This document shows, piece by piece, positions 33,532-41,069 of a stretch of DNA of 56,605 nucleotides. The notes under the pieces are model-generated. The model saw only the letters and a program-made list of their open reading frames with translations, was not told the DNA's origin and made no database searches. How positions within the stretch are numbered: position 1 is the first letter of the stretch; each line of letters starts with the position of its first letter. Source of the DNA: UBA4644 sp034933145 (lineage in GTDB: Bacteria > Bacillota > Clostridia > Oscillospirales > Butyricicoccaceae); the NCBI GenBank assembly GCA_034933145.1, contig JAYFOA010000045.1:1-56605 (forward strand), written 5' to 3'. Both the position numbers and the translations under genes were made by a program.

Positions 33532-34806
33532 ATGAACATTCACAAGGCGTCTCGTGCGGAACTCCTGCGGATGCAGAAAGACCTGACAGCGGAATATGAG
33601 GGGTACCGGGCGCTGGGCCTGAAGCTCAACATGGCCCGCGGCCTGCCCAGCAGGGAGCAGCTCGATTTATGCGAGGGCCTCCTGACTGTTCTCAGTAAAA
33701 ATGAGGACATGAAAGAAGGCACCGTTGATGTACGCAACTATGGTGTGCTCGAGGGCCTGCCGGCCTGTCGCGAATTGTTCGCAGAGCTGCTGGAGGTTTC
33801 GCCGGAGCTGGTGCTGGCCGGCGGTAACTCCAGTCTGACATTGATGTACGACGCACTGATGCGGCTGTGGGTCTACGGCGCAGCCGGCGTGGGTAAGCCC
33901 TGGTGCAGAGAAGCGAAAATCCGGTGGTTGTGCCCTGTGCCGGGATATGACCGCCACTTCGCCATGACCGAGCAGCTGGGTATTGAGATGATTCCCATTC
34001 CTATGCGTGAGGATGGACCGGACATGGAAGAAGTCGAACGTCTGGTTGCCGACCCGATGGTCAAAGGTATCTGGTGTGTTCCGAAATACAGTAATCCGGA
34101 AGGAAAGGTGTATTCCGACGAGGTGGTGCGTCGATTCGCTGCGATGAAGACCGCGGCGCCCGACTTCCGCATCTTCTGGGATAACGCTTACTGCGTCCAC
34201 GACCTGACGGAGGATCCGCAAAAGCTACTGAATATTATTCCAGAGTGTGAAAAGGCCGGCTGCCCTGATCGGGTGTTCGAATTTGCCTCCACCTCCAAGA
34301 TATCCTATCCCGGCGCCGGCGTCTCCTGCATGGTCTCGTCCGCTGCGAACATCGCATGGATGAAGAAGTATATGGCCAAGCAGATGGTTGGCCCGGACAA
34401 GGTGAATCAGCTGCGCCATGTGCGCTATTTTAAGAACGCCAACGGCATTCGAGCACATATGAAAAAGCATGCGGGGATTCTCCAGCCTAAATTTGACCTG
34501 GTACTTAATACATTGGAAGACCGTCTGGGCGGCACGGGCGCCGGCTCTTGGCATAAGCCTGAAGGCGGTTATTTCATCAGTTTTGATGCTATGCCCGGCT
34601 GCGCCCGGCGTATTAATGACCTGTGCCGGGATGCCGGCGTCCTCCTGACCGGCGCCGGCGCCACCTGGCCCTACGGCAGAGATCCCGAGGACAAAAATCA
34701 GCGCATTGCCCCCACTTTCCCCCCCATCGTCGAACTCAAGACCGCCATTGAGGTCTTCTGTACCTGCGCGCTGCTGGCTGCGGTGGAAAAGAGGCTGGCA
34801 GAATGA
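33532..34806 (+). CDS. aspartate aminotransferase, subgroup Ic
   Basis: A 424-residue fold type I PLP aminotransferase. It belongs to the Asp_aminotransf group known from Corynebacterium AspT rather than to the common AspC: RGLPSREQLDLCEGLL near the N-terminus, CVPKYSNPEGKVYSDE, FWDNAYCVHDL and the PLP lysine in ASTSKISYPGAGV. The C-terminal region TGAGATWPYGRDPEDKNQRI is also typical. Likely aspartate/oxaloacetate with 2-oxoglutarate, which would supply aspartate near asnS. It overlaps the next gene by 4 bp. Confidence 0.88.
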   Translation: MNIHKASRAELLRMQKDLTAEYEGYRALGLKLNMARGLPSREQLDLCEGLLTVLSKNEDMKEGTVDVRNYGVLEGLPACRELFAELLEVSPELVLAGGNSSLTLMYDALMRLWVYGAAGVGKPWCREAKIRWLCPVPGYDRHFAMTEQLGIEMIPIPMREDGPDMEEVERLVADPMVKGIWCVPKYSNPEGKVYSDEVVRRFAAMKTAAPDFRIFWDNAYCVHDLTEDPQKLLNIIPECEKAGCPDRVFEFASTSKISYPGAGVSCMVSSAANIAWMKKYMAKQMVGPDKVNQLRHVRYFKNANGIRAHMKKHAGILQPKFDLVLNTLEDRLGGTGAGSWHKPEGGYFISFDAMPGCARRINDLCRDAGVLLTGAGATWPYGRDPEDKNQRIAPTFPPIVELKTAIEVFCTCALLAAVEKRLAE

Positions 34807-35297
34807 CGGGGAAGATCACGGTGCGCCGGGCTACCCCGGACGATCTGGACGCAGTTTGTATACTCGAGAACCGGACCTTCCCGCAGGCAGAGGCCGGCAC
34901 TCGGACCGCGTTTGCCTACCGGTTAAAAACCTTCCCGGAGCGTTTTTTACTGGCGGAAAAAGACGGGTGTGTGGTAGGCATGGTCAATGGATGCTTAAGC
35001 AGCCTGCCAACCATTGAAGATGAGCTGTTTGAAGAGAGTGGGCATGATCCCGCTGGAAAAAACCAGATGATTTTCGGCCTGGCCACCGATCCTGACTATC
35101 AGCGACAGGGCATTGCCGCTCTGCTGATGGAAACGCTGATCGCCCAGGCAAAGGCAGAGGGCAGAGAAAATATGGTGTTGACCTGCAAAGACCGGCTGAT
35201 CCATTATTACGAAAAATTTGGGTATGAAAACCGGGGCGTTTCCGCCTCGACCCATGGCGGCGCGGTATGGTATGATATGGTATTGCCGCTGAAATGA
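34803..35297 (+). CDS. GNAT N-acetyltransferase
   Basis: A 164-residue single-domain GNAT. The acetyl-CoA loop is ATDPDYQRQGIAALLMETLI (about 97-116), and the ending RLIHYYEKFGYENRGVS resembles the AANAT-like group that acetylates arylalkylamines or similar amines. Start ATG overlaps the aminotransferase stop (ATGA). Last gene of the asnS-coaW-aminotransferase unit, closed by a strong terminator. Confidence 0.85.
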   Translation: MTGKITVRRATPDDLDAVCILENRTFPQAEAGTRTAFAYRLKTFPERFLLAEKDGCVVGMVNGCLSSLPTIEDELFEESGHDPAGKNQMIFGLATDPDYQRQGIAALLMETLIAQAKAEGRENMVLTCKDRLIHYYEKFGYENRGVSASTHGGAVWYDMVLPLK

Positions 35298-35301
35298 ATA
35301 C

Positions 35302-35330
35302 AAAAAAGGCCGCCGTAGGGCGGCTTTTTT
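35302..35330 (+). terminator. terminator after the asnS-coaW unit
   Basis: AAAAAAGGCCGCC and GGGCGGCTTTTTT form a GC stem with A/T arms and a long T run, a textbook intrinsic terminator usable in both directions. Confidence 0.9.
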
Positions 35331-35452
35331 TATATATATGAGCTGAGTTCAGGGTGCATAAGCATTTATCGAATGAACTTATTTTAGGTACCCCAAAGCC
35401 CATGGTATTCCCATGAAGCAGAAGTCGCGGAAGGCAAAAAGATGATCTGCCA

Positions 35453-35680
35453 TCAGCGCAGGGTAGAGGAAGGCCGCCGAAAATCACTTTCCGGCGTTCC
35501 TATCATGGGGAAATATTCGTCCCATCGGTATTCTCTGATTGGCATGGGTTTATGCTCGTCAAAATGGAGCAGCAGGCACGGACGGATTCCGTGGTATTCT
35601 TCCAGTATTTCATACCCTGTCAGATGTCCTTCAACGATCAGGCGCTTTGCCGTGGCGTGGTAATTAAAATAAGATCCCAT
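35453..35680 (-). CDS. small conserved protein, function unknown
   Basis: A 75-residue soluble protein starting MGSYFNYHATAKRLI and containing YHGIRPCLLLHFDEHKP and MPIREYRWDEYFPMI. I recall similar short proteins in many clostridia, usually annotated as hypothetical. The frame extends to 35734, but ATG at 35680 has AGGAG with a 7-nt spacer and gives the familiar N-terminus. No signal peptide or membrane helix. It stands alone between two terminators. Confidence 0.7.
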   Translation of the reverse strand: MGSYFNYHATAKRLIVEGHLTGYEILEEYHGIRPCLLLHFDEHKPMPIREYRWDEYFPMIGTPESDFRRPSSTLR

Positions 35681-35734
35681 GGTCTGGCTCCTCTCACTGA
35701 AACGGTCCAGCAATATCCATAGTATGTCCTGCAT

Positions 35735-35908
35735 GATGAGAAGAAAGGCTGTCTGGCAAAATCAAAAGGATGAAACGAATGACAAGATCCCGTAGGGCAG
35801 CGAGCGAAAGCATTCGCTGCGGGAGTTCTTCACCGTGTAAAACGATACATATCTGTAAAACGGAAAAGCGCCGCCGGGTTTTCCGGCGGCGCCGTGCCTA
35901 TTGCGACT
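35735..35908. other. gap with an unexplained imperfect hairpin
   Basis: Between 35789 and 35823 GCAGCGA pairs with TCGCTGC and flanking CCC with GGG. A 51-codon frame from 35770 crosses it but has no ribosome-binding site and continues into the terminator. Nothing else is recognised. Confidence 0.4.
35868..35892 (-). terminator. terminator of the ABC exporter operon
   Basis: GCGCCGCCGG pairs with CCGGCGGCGC; on the minus strand TTTTCCG follows, 16 nt after the permease stop. Confidence 0.75.
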
Positions 35909-37090
35909 TTATTTGGAGAACATAACTCGTTCGCTGTTGAACATGCGCGTCAGGAGGAAGACACCAAGGCCTGAATAGAACAAATTTGAAAGAACCCCTG
36001 CCGCGATATGCGCAGTCACAGCCTTAAAGGAAAAGATCGCCGTCATGCATTGGACGCTGTTATAGAGCGGGAGCAAATAGGGGAGCAGCGTGGTTTTCGG
36101 GCCGCTGCCGAACATGGCGGAGATACCCAGCAGCATGACTACGATCATCATGGGGGTAATGTACGTCTGCGCTTCCTTGACCGAGCGGGCATATGCGGAG
36201 ACGATGGAGAGCAAGGTGATAAGCAGCAGTACGGTGGATAGGATTACCAGTCCGAGCATGAGATAATCGCCCATACCGTAGACTTGATTGGAGATCATCT
36301 CCGAGGCGCTGCCCATCAGCTTCGGCAGGGACAGGATCGTACCGAGGGCGCTGGACGTACCGGCCAGCAGCGCGATGATCGACAAGGCGGCAATTTTTCC
36401 CATGGCAATATCGCTGCGGCGAGCAGGGGTGATCAACAGAGTTGCGATTGTGCCGCGCTCTTTTTCACCGGCGATGGACTCCGGAGCAATCGCCATACAC
36501 CCACTGAACAGGAAAATCATCAGCAGCATCGGCATCATGGAGGAGAAAATGGAGCCGGCGGCATCTTTTTCAGTAGCCAGATCGTGTTGGGTCTCGTTGC
36601 TATTCACGTCGAATTTGTTGGCCATGGAGGATTCATAAGCGTCCAGCACACCGACCATCATGGAATATGCCGCCTGTGAATCCTTGGATGCGGAGTTGTA
36701 GTAAAGCTCCACGTTAGGTGCCGGCGTGCCGGATGCCGGACTGTATGCCGTGACTTCCGCATCAAAATCGGCCGGGAAAACCGCCAGCAGATGCAGTGTT
36801 TGCCCGGCCACCCGAGCTTTTGCGTCCTCAATGGTGGAAGCGTCTACCGGCGTGAGCGTCAGGCCGGCTTTTTTCAGTGCCTCTTCCATGGAGGCGGAGG
36901 GATTGACTGCCTCAATCGTAGGGACAAAGTCGTCCGCCACGGAAAATTTCTCTGTCAGGGCACTGCCCATAAAGTTATACATGAAATAAATCATCAGGCC
37001 GGGCAGCAGAATCGTTGTAAAAGCCATTCGCTTATCGCCGAAGAAACGGGCAAGCTCTTTTTTGAAGATCGTTTTGACAGCGCTTTTCAT
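35909..37090 (-). CDS. ABC-2 type permease, NatB-like
   Basis: A 393-residue export permease. One helix near residues 23-45 (FTTILLPGLMIYFMYNFM), a large outside loop to about 180, then five or so helices: the first (MMPMLLMIFLFSGCMAIAP) is followed by the ABC-2 signature EKERGTIATLLITPARR. This layout matches NatB, the sodium-extruding permease of Bacillus. ATG overlaps the stop of the ATPase gene by 3-4 bases. Substrate (sodium, drug or peptide) cannot be told. Confidence 0.9.
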   Translation of the reverse strand: MKSAVKTIFKKELARFFGDKRMAFTTILLPGLMIYFMYNFMGSALTEKFSVADDFVPTIEAVNPSASMEEALKKAGLTLTPVDASTIEDAKARVAGQTLHLLAVFPADFDAEVTAYSPASGTPAPNVELYYNSASKDSQAAYSMMVGVLDAYESSMANKFDVNSNETQHDLATEKDAAGSIFSSMMPMLLMIFLFSGCMAIAPESIAGEKERGTIATLLITPARRSDIAMGKIAALSIIALLAGTSSALGTILSLPKLMGSASEMISNQVYGMGDYLMLGLVILSTVLLLITLLSIVSAYARSVKEAQTYITPMMIVVMLLGISAMFGSGPKTTLLPYLLPLYNSVQCMTAIFSFKAVTAHIAAGVLSNLFYSGLGVFLLTRMFNSERVMFSK

Positions 37091-37863
37091 TCCTGTTCAC
37101 CCACCGTTTCTGAATAAAGGTCAAAGAACCGATCTTCCAGACTCTTGCCGGCACAGACCGCTTCCAGGGTGTCACAGAGAATCATTTTCCCTTCGATCAG
37201 GATACCGACCCGGTCACAGAGCTTTTCAATTAAATTAAAAATATGGGTGGAGACGATGATTGTCCGGCCCTCCGCCCGCAGCTGCAGCAAAAAATCCGTT
37301 ACCACTTTGGCGGTCAGCACATCCAGGCCGTTGGTCGGCTCGTCGAAAATAATGACCGACGGGTCGTGAACCAGAGATATGGCAAGAGATGCCTTCTGCT
37401 TCATGCCGGTGGACAGGTGGGATACCTTTACCTCAGCAAATTTATCGATTCCGAAGGTGGAAAAAAGCTGCCGTTTCCGTACGTCGCGCACATCGGCAGG
37501 CACCTGATGCAGTTCTGAAAAAAAGTCAAACAGATAGTTGGGGGTAAAGAACTCCTCCAGCTTGAGCTCGCTGGTTAGAAAACCAATGCGCGCCCGCACC
37601 TGATCGGGCTGGGATACGATGCTGAATCCATCGATGTACGCGTCACCGCTGTCCGGCTTAATGAGCGTTGCCAGCATTCGCAGGGTCGTGGTCTTTCCCG
37701 CGCCGTTGGGGCCGAGCAGACCGAAAATCTCTCCCTGATAAGCGGAAAAGCTCAGGTCGTTTGCCGCAATCCGTTGCTTTTCTTTTGTTTTTTCCAGCCG
37801 CTGCTGTTTGGGAGACAGCCGGAAGTTTTTGCATAGGCCTTCTGCCCGAAGCACTTCGTTCAC
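37087..37863 (-). CDS. ABC transporter ATP-binding protein, NatA-like
   Basis: A 258-residue ATPase partner of the permease. Walker A is GLLGPNGAGKTTTLRML, the signature is SHLSTGMKQKASLA, Walker B VIIFDEPTNGLD, and the switch His is in VSTHIF. GTG at 37863 has AAAGGA 7 nt before it; TTG at 37866 is possible. The open frame runs on to 38106, but that part holds a hairpin leader and is not coding. NatA-type proteins have the same short C-terminus. Confidence 0.92.
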   Translation of the reverse strand: MNEVLRAEGLCKNFRLSPKQQRLEKTKEKQRIAANDLSFSAYQGEIFGLLGPNGAGKTTTLRMLATLIKPDSGDAYIDGFSIVSQPDQVRARIGFLTSELKLEEFFTPNYLFDFFSELHQVPADVRDVRKRQLFSTFGIDKFAEVKVSHLSTGMKQKASLAISLVHDPSVIIFDEPTNGLDVLTAKVVTDFLLQLRAEGRTIIVSTHIFNLIEKLCDRVGILIEGKMILCDTLEAVCAGKSLEDRFFDLYSETVGEQE

Positions 37864-37936
37864 CAAATCATCCTTTCGCTTAACGCAGTCCGGGACAATA
37901 AGGCCCGCTGCCGGCTGACTGCGCGTGTAAAATAAT

Positions 37937-37971
37937 AGCAGGGGTGAGCCGATGAACGGCTCACCCCTGCT
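37937..37971 (-). terminator. hairpin in the leader of the ABC exporter operon
   Basis: AGCAGGGGTGAGCCG pairs perfectly over 15 bp with CGGCTCACCCCTGCT around a 5-nt loop. On the minus strand ATTATTTTA follows, so transcripts entering from upstream could stop here, about 75 nt before the ATPase start. Confidence 0.6.
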
Positions 37972-38099
37972 CAGCATATCCATTTTAGCATTAATGGTAA
38001 ACACAGTCAATTTATAAAAAACAAAGATTGCTTGATTTATACACCAAAGTAAAATGTTTGCTATAAACAATAAGATTCGGAGAACTGAGTGATAATGTA

Positions 38100-38128
38100 T
38101 TGACATTGATAAAATTAAAAGATACTGT
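38100..38128 (+). promoter_or_regulatory. sigma-A promoter of the small membrane-protein gene
   Basis: Perfect -35 TTGACA (38100-38105), 17-bp spacer, -10 TACTGT (38123-38128), 34 nt before the ATG, in AT-rich DNA. Confidence 0.65.
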
Positions 38129-38162
38129 ATGAATTACAGTTGAAAGCAAGGAGCATGATATT

Positions 38163-38351
38163 ATGGATAATTTAGATTTTCCTAGCTATCCTTGGTGCAT
38201 ACTCATACTATCTTCCATTCAGCTCGTGTTGCTGTTGTTGCTGTTGTTTGGGAAAGAGATTGAAAACCATTTGGCAGTTCTTTTGATTTTGAACTCCGGC
38301 ATGTTGGGCATGACAATTCGGGCCATCTGCGTTTCGCATAAGCACAGGTAA
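38163..38351 (+). CDS. small hydrophobic membrane protein, function unknown
   Basis: A 62-residue peptide with two hydrophobic stretches, about 11-29 (CILILSSIQLVLLLLLLF) and 37-56, joined by a short charged turn GKEIEN and ended by a basic VSHKHR tail. AAGGAG stands 9 nt before the ATG. It has its own promoter and terminator, which makes it more credible than its size suggests. I do not recognise the family. A type I toxin or a regulatory peptide are possible, but no antisense RNA is visible. Confidence 0.6.
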   Translation: MDNLDFPSYPWCILILSSIQLVLLLLLLFGKEIENHLAVLLILNSGMLGMTIRAICVSHKHR

Positions 38352-38356
38352 TATTA

Positions 38357-38389
38357 GCCCTCCTGCTGTATTTTTGTACAGAGGAGGGC
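38357..38389 (+). terminator. terminator of the small membrane-protein gene
   Basis: GCCCTCC and CTGTA pair with TACAG and GGAGGGC (small internal bulge), followed by CTTTTTATG, 6 nt after the stop. Confidence 0.85.
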
Positions 38390-38438
38390 CTTTTTATGCT
38401 GTGAAACCGGATCGGCGCCAACGGTCACCGGCTTGCGT

Positions 38439-39230
38439 TTACGGTACGCGGAAAGTCTCACCGCAGAAGGGGCAGCGAACGATCTGACCTGTTTCTGAAA
38501 GCGTGGATTGCGCCTTGGGCAGCAGGGTATAATTATAGGTACGGATTGGCGAAGGGACGTCGTCTTCGTCCACGGCAATGACGCGAACTGTACGGCTGCC
38601 TTCGTCGAGTGCTATCGGCTCGGTATATTCTGTCCATTCTCCATCCGTTTGATAAAAGTACCGGATACCATCCCGGTCTTCCAGTGAAAACACCGTGCCG
38701 ACCGGATAGTGGCCGCCAGGCAGCACGGCTTCTACGTCGGGCCGTTTTCCGGAAAGTGCGATGGAAACGTAAGGATTGTCGGCGGCGTCCAATACCGCTG
38801 ACGCCTCGTCCGCCCGCCCTGTACGGATATAGAGAGCCGCCAGCCGAAGGTAGAGGTCTGCCCCGGAGGGGAAAATTTCGATCCCTTTCTTCAGCAGGGC
38901 CTCGGCCGCGGAAGTACGGCCCTGGCTTTCATAAAGGTCAGCCAGCAGGGTACGCGCCCGGACGTCGCAATCATTTAGATCCAGCACCTTGCGGTACAGA
39001 CGTTCCGCCAATGCCGGATGCTCACTAGCTTCCGCTTTTTGTGCGGCGGAAATCAGGGGGCCAGTCAGGTATCCGGATCCGGCGGTCAGAAAAAAATAGA
39101 CGGCACCGGCTGCCGAAAGCAAAAAGAACACCAGCAGCGCCCACAGAAGCTTTCGCAGACAGCATCGCCCCCTTTCAGGTAAGCTTTCCCAAAAGGAGGC
39201 GAAATTATGTATCAAATTGTCGGACAGCAC
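38439..39230 (-). CDS. membrane-anchored TPR protein with C-terminal CxxC
   Basis: A 263-residue protein of unknown function. A membrane helix (about 27-48, LLWALLVFFLLSAAGAVYFF) is followed by three or so tetratricopeptide-like repeats (to about 150), a beta-rich stretch with YPVGTVFSLEDRDGIRYFY and RTVRVIAVDEDD that recalls the chitobiase C-terminal-like fold, and a terminal CPFCGETF half zinc ribbon. The start is uncertain: GTG at 39230 has only a weak site, while a strong AAAGGGGG-ATG at 39165 is out of frame. Last gene after ychF and the DUF1624 gene. Confidence 0.6.
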   Translation of the reverse strand: MLSDNLIHNFASFWESLPERGRCCLRKLLWALLVFFLLSAAGAVYFFLTAGSGYLTGPLISAAQKAEASEHPALAERLYRKVLDLNDCDVRARTLLADLYESQGRTSAAEALLKKGIEIFPSGADLYLRLAALYIRTGRADEASAVLDAADNPYVSIALSGKRPDVEAVLPGGHYPVGTVFSLEDRDGIRYFYQTDGEWTEYTEPIALDEGSRTVRVIAVDEDDVPSPIRTYNYTLLPKAQSTLSETGQIVRCPFCGETFRVP

Positions 39231-39255
39231 CGGGATTCAGGCCCTTTGGATGAAA

Positions 39256-39954
39256 TTATCCTTTCATTTTTACCAGCAGCAGCGTCAGCCCATAGATCGG
39301 GATCTGATGCAGCAGATAGATCCAGAAGCTCCATCGGCTGACCCATTCGAGCCAGGTGCAGCGGATACGGTAGAACCAGTCAGGCAGCTTATGCTCCATG
39401 ATTGGAACTGCCGCCCACGCACCGAAGAGGTACATAAAAATCCATGGCAGCAGCGGGTAATAGTCTGCCGACCAGAAGCTGCGGGTGATAAAGCCCAGAG
39501 GCCACAGCCAGGGAATGTCGGTGCGTACGGGGAAAAATTGATAGGAAATCAGCCAGAGAATAAACCAAACCCACCCGGGTATACGGCATTTTTCAAACCA
39601 GGGGCGGATCAGCGGATACAGCAGGGACATGACGCCCAGGAAATGCAGGATACCAAACCGGATGAACATGTCATCTCCCAGGAACCAGGTGACAAGACTG
39701 ATGGCGGCAGCGGCGGCGCAGATTTTAAGTCCACGGCGGATATTATTATGTCCGAACCGGCTGGAAGCCCCCGACATGGCAATAAAGCCGGAGGCGAAAA
39801 TCGGCTGTACAATGCGGAAAGGCAGATTGTCGCATAGCCATGCCGGGATTAGGCCATTGCCGATCAGATCCACCGCAAAGTGATGACACATCATCAGCAG
39901 GATGGACAGTCCCCGCAGGATATCCAGCGCGAAGTACCGCTCCCGCGTGCTCAT
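39256..39954 (-). CDS. DUF1624 / heparan-alpha-glucosaminide acetyltransferase-like membrane protein
   Basis: A 232-residue polytopic protein with about six to seven helices. The N-terminal RYFALDILRGLSILLMMCHH motif with its Asp, Arg and paired His is typical of DUF1624, distantly related to acyltransferases such as HGSNAT and OpgC. It may acylate a wall or surface glycan, but no activity is proven. ATG overlaps the ychF stop by 4 bp. Placed downstream of a glycosyltransferase-CsaB gene, a role in envelope polymer modification is reasonable inference. Confidence 0.78.
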   Translation of the reverse strand: MSTRERYFALDILRGLSILLMMCHHFAVDLIGNGLIPAWLCDNLPFRIVQPIFASGFIAMSGASSRFGHNNIRRGLKICAAAAAISLVTWFLGDDMFIRFGILHFLGVMSLLYPLIRPWFEKCRIPGWVWFILWLISYQFFPVRTDIPWLWPLGFITRSFWSADYYPLLPWIFMYLFGAWAAVPIMEHKLPDWFYRIRCTWLEWVSRWSFWIYLLHQIPIYGLTLLLVKMKG

Positions 39955-41045
39955 ACGTTGAAGCGAAACAGGACTACGTCGCCGTCCTGCATGACATATT
40001 CTTTGCCTTCGCTGCGGATCAGTCCTTTTTCGCGGGCGGCGGGCATGGTGCCGCAGGCTTTCAGATCCTCAAAGGCGACGACTTCCGCACGGATAAAGCC
40101 ACGCTCAAAGTCGCTGTGGATCTTTCCGGCCGCCTGCGGTGCACGGGTGCCGCGGCGGATGGTCCAGGCACGTACCTCGTCGGAGCCGGCAGTCAAAAAG
40201 GAAATCAAGCCCAACAGGGTATAGGAGCATTGGATCAGCCGATCCAAGCCGGATTGCTTAAGACCCAGCTCCTCCAGAAAGAGGGCTTTGTCCTCTGCCG
40301 GCAGTTCGGCAATCTCCTGCTCGGTCCGGGCACAGATGGGGAGGACCAAGCTGCCCTCTGCGTCGGCCCGTTCCTTGACCTGCTGATAGTACCGGTTTTC
40401 AGCAAAATGGGCACAGCCATCCTCATCCATATTGGCAGCGTAGATGACAGGTTTGAGAGTCAGCAGTTCGGCGGTGGAAATGACCTCCTGCTCGTCGGGC
40501 GGGCAATCATAGCTTCGTGCGCTTCGTCCGACATTCATGTGGGCGAGCAGGCCCTCGAATATCTCTGCCTCATGAAGAAACTTTTTATCCCCGCCCTTGG
40601 CAGCTTTGCGGGCCTTGTCAGCACGGCGCTCAACCATCTCGGCGTCGGCCATGATCAGCTCCAGGTCGATGATATCGATGTCCCGCAGCGGATCAGTGGT
40701 TCCCTCCACATGGATGACGTTCGGGTCGTCAAAGCAACGCACCACATGGACGATGGCGTCGGTCATCCGGATATTGCTTAAAAACTTATTTCCAAGCCCT
40801 TCACCGTTGGATGCGCCCTTGACCAGTCCTGCGATGTCTACAAATTCAATCACAGCGGGCGTATATTTTTTCGGGCTGTACATATCGGCCAGAAAATCCA
40901 GACGACTGTCCGGTACGGCCACAGTGCCTACATTGGGCTCAATAGTGCAGAACGGATAGTTGGCGCACTCGGCGCCGGCATTGGTGATGGCGTTGAACAG
41001 GGTGCTCTTACCCACGTTGGGCAGGCCCACAATCCCCAGTTTCAT
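39951..41045 (-). CDS. ychF: YchF/OLA1 ribosome-binding ATPase
   Basis: A 364-residue Obg-family P-loop protein. G1 is GLPNVGKSTLF, G3 is VDIAGLVKGAS, and the G4 position reads NMDE rather than NKxD, which explains the ATP preference known for YchF. A coiled-coil (about 130-190) and a C-terminal TGS domain follow, the latter with DFERGFIRAEVVAFEDL. ATG at 41045 is reached from AAAGGAG with 7 nt spacing; an in-frame TTG at 41051 is less likely. It lies 24 bp after the GT4-CsaB gene. Confidence 0.96.
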   Translation of the reverse strand: MKLGIVGLPNVGKSTLFNAITNAGAECANYPFCTIEPNVGTVAVPDSRLDFLADMYSPKKYTPAVIEFVDIAGLVKGASNGEGLGNKFLSNIRMTDAIVHVVRCFDDPNVIHVEGTTDPLRDIDIIDLELIMADAEMVERRADKARKAAKGGDKKFLHEAEIFEGLLAHMNVGRSARSYDCPPDEQEVISTAELLTLKPVIYAANMDEDGCAHFAENRYYQQVKERADAEGSLVLPICARTEQEIAELPAEDKALFLEELGLKQSGLDRLIQCSYTLLGLISFLTAGSDEVRAWTIRRGTRAPQAAGKIHSDFERGFIRAEVVAFEDLKACGTMPAAREKGLIRSEGKEYVMQDGDVVLFRFNV

Positions 41046-41069
41046 ATGCAAACTCCTTTATTGATAATT

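Noticed and set aside
35770..35925. 51-codon basic peptide frame
   Set aside because: No ribosome-binding site, runs through the ABC operon terminator, and has no recognisable similarity.
37864..38106. 81-residue N-terminal extension of the NatA-like ATPase
   Set aside because: This stretch contains the leader hairpin and AT-rich promoter-like DNA; NatA proteins start just before the first ABC strand.
38163..38351. Type I toxin call
   Set aside because: Size and hydrophobicity fit, but no antisense promoter or complementary RNA could be identified.
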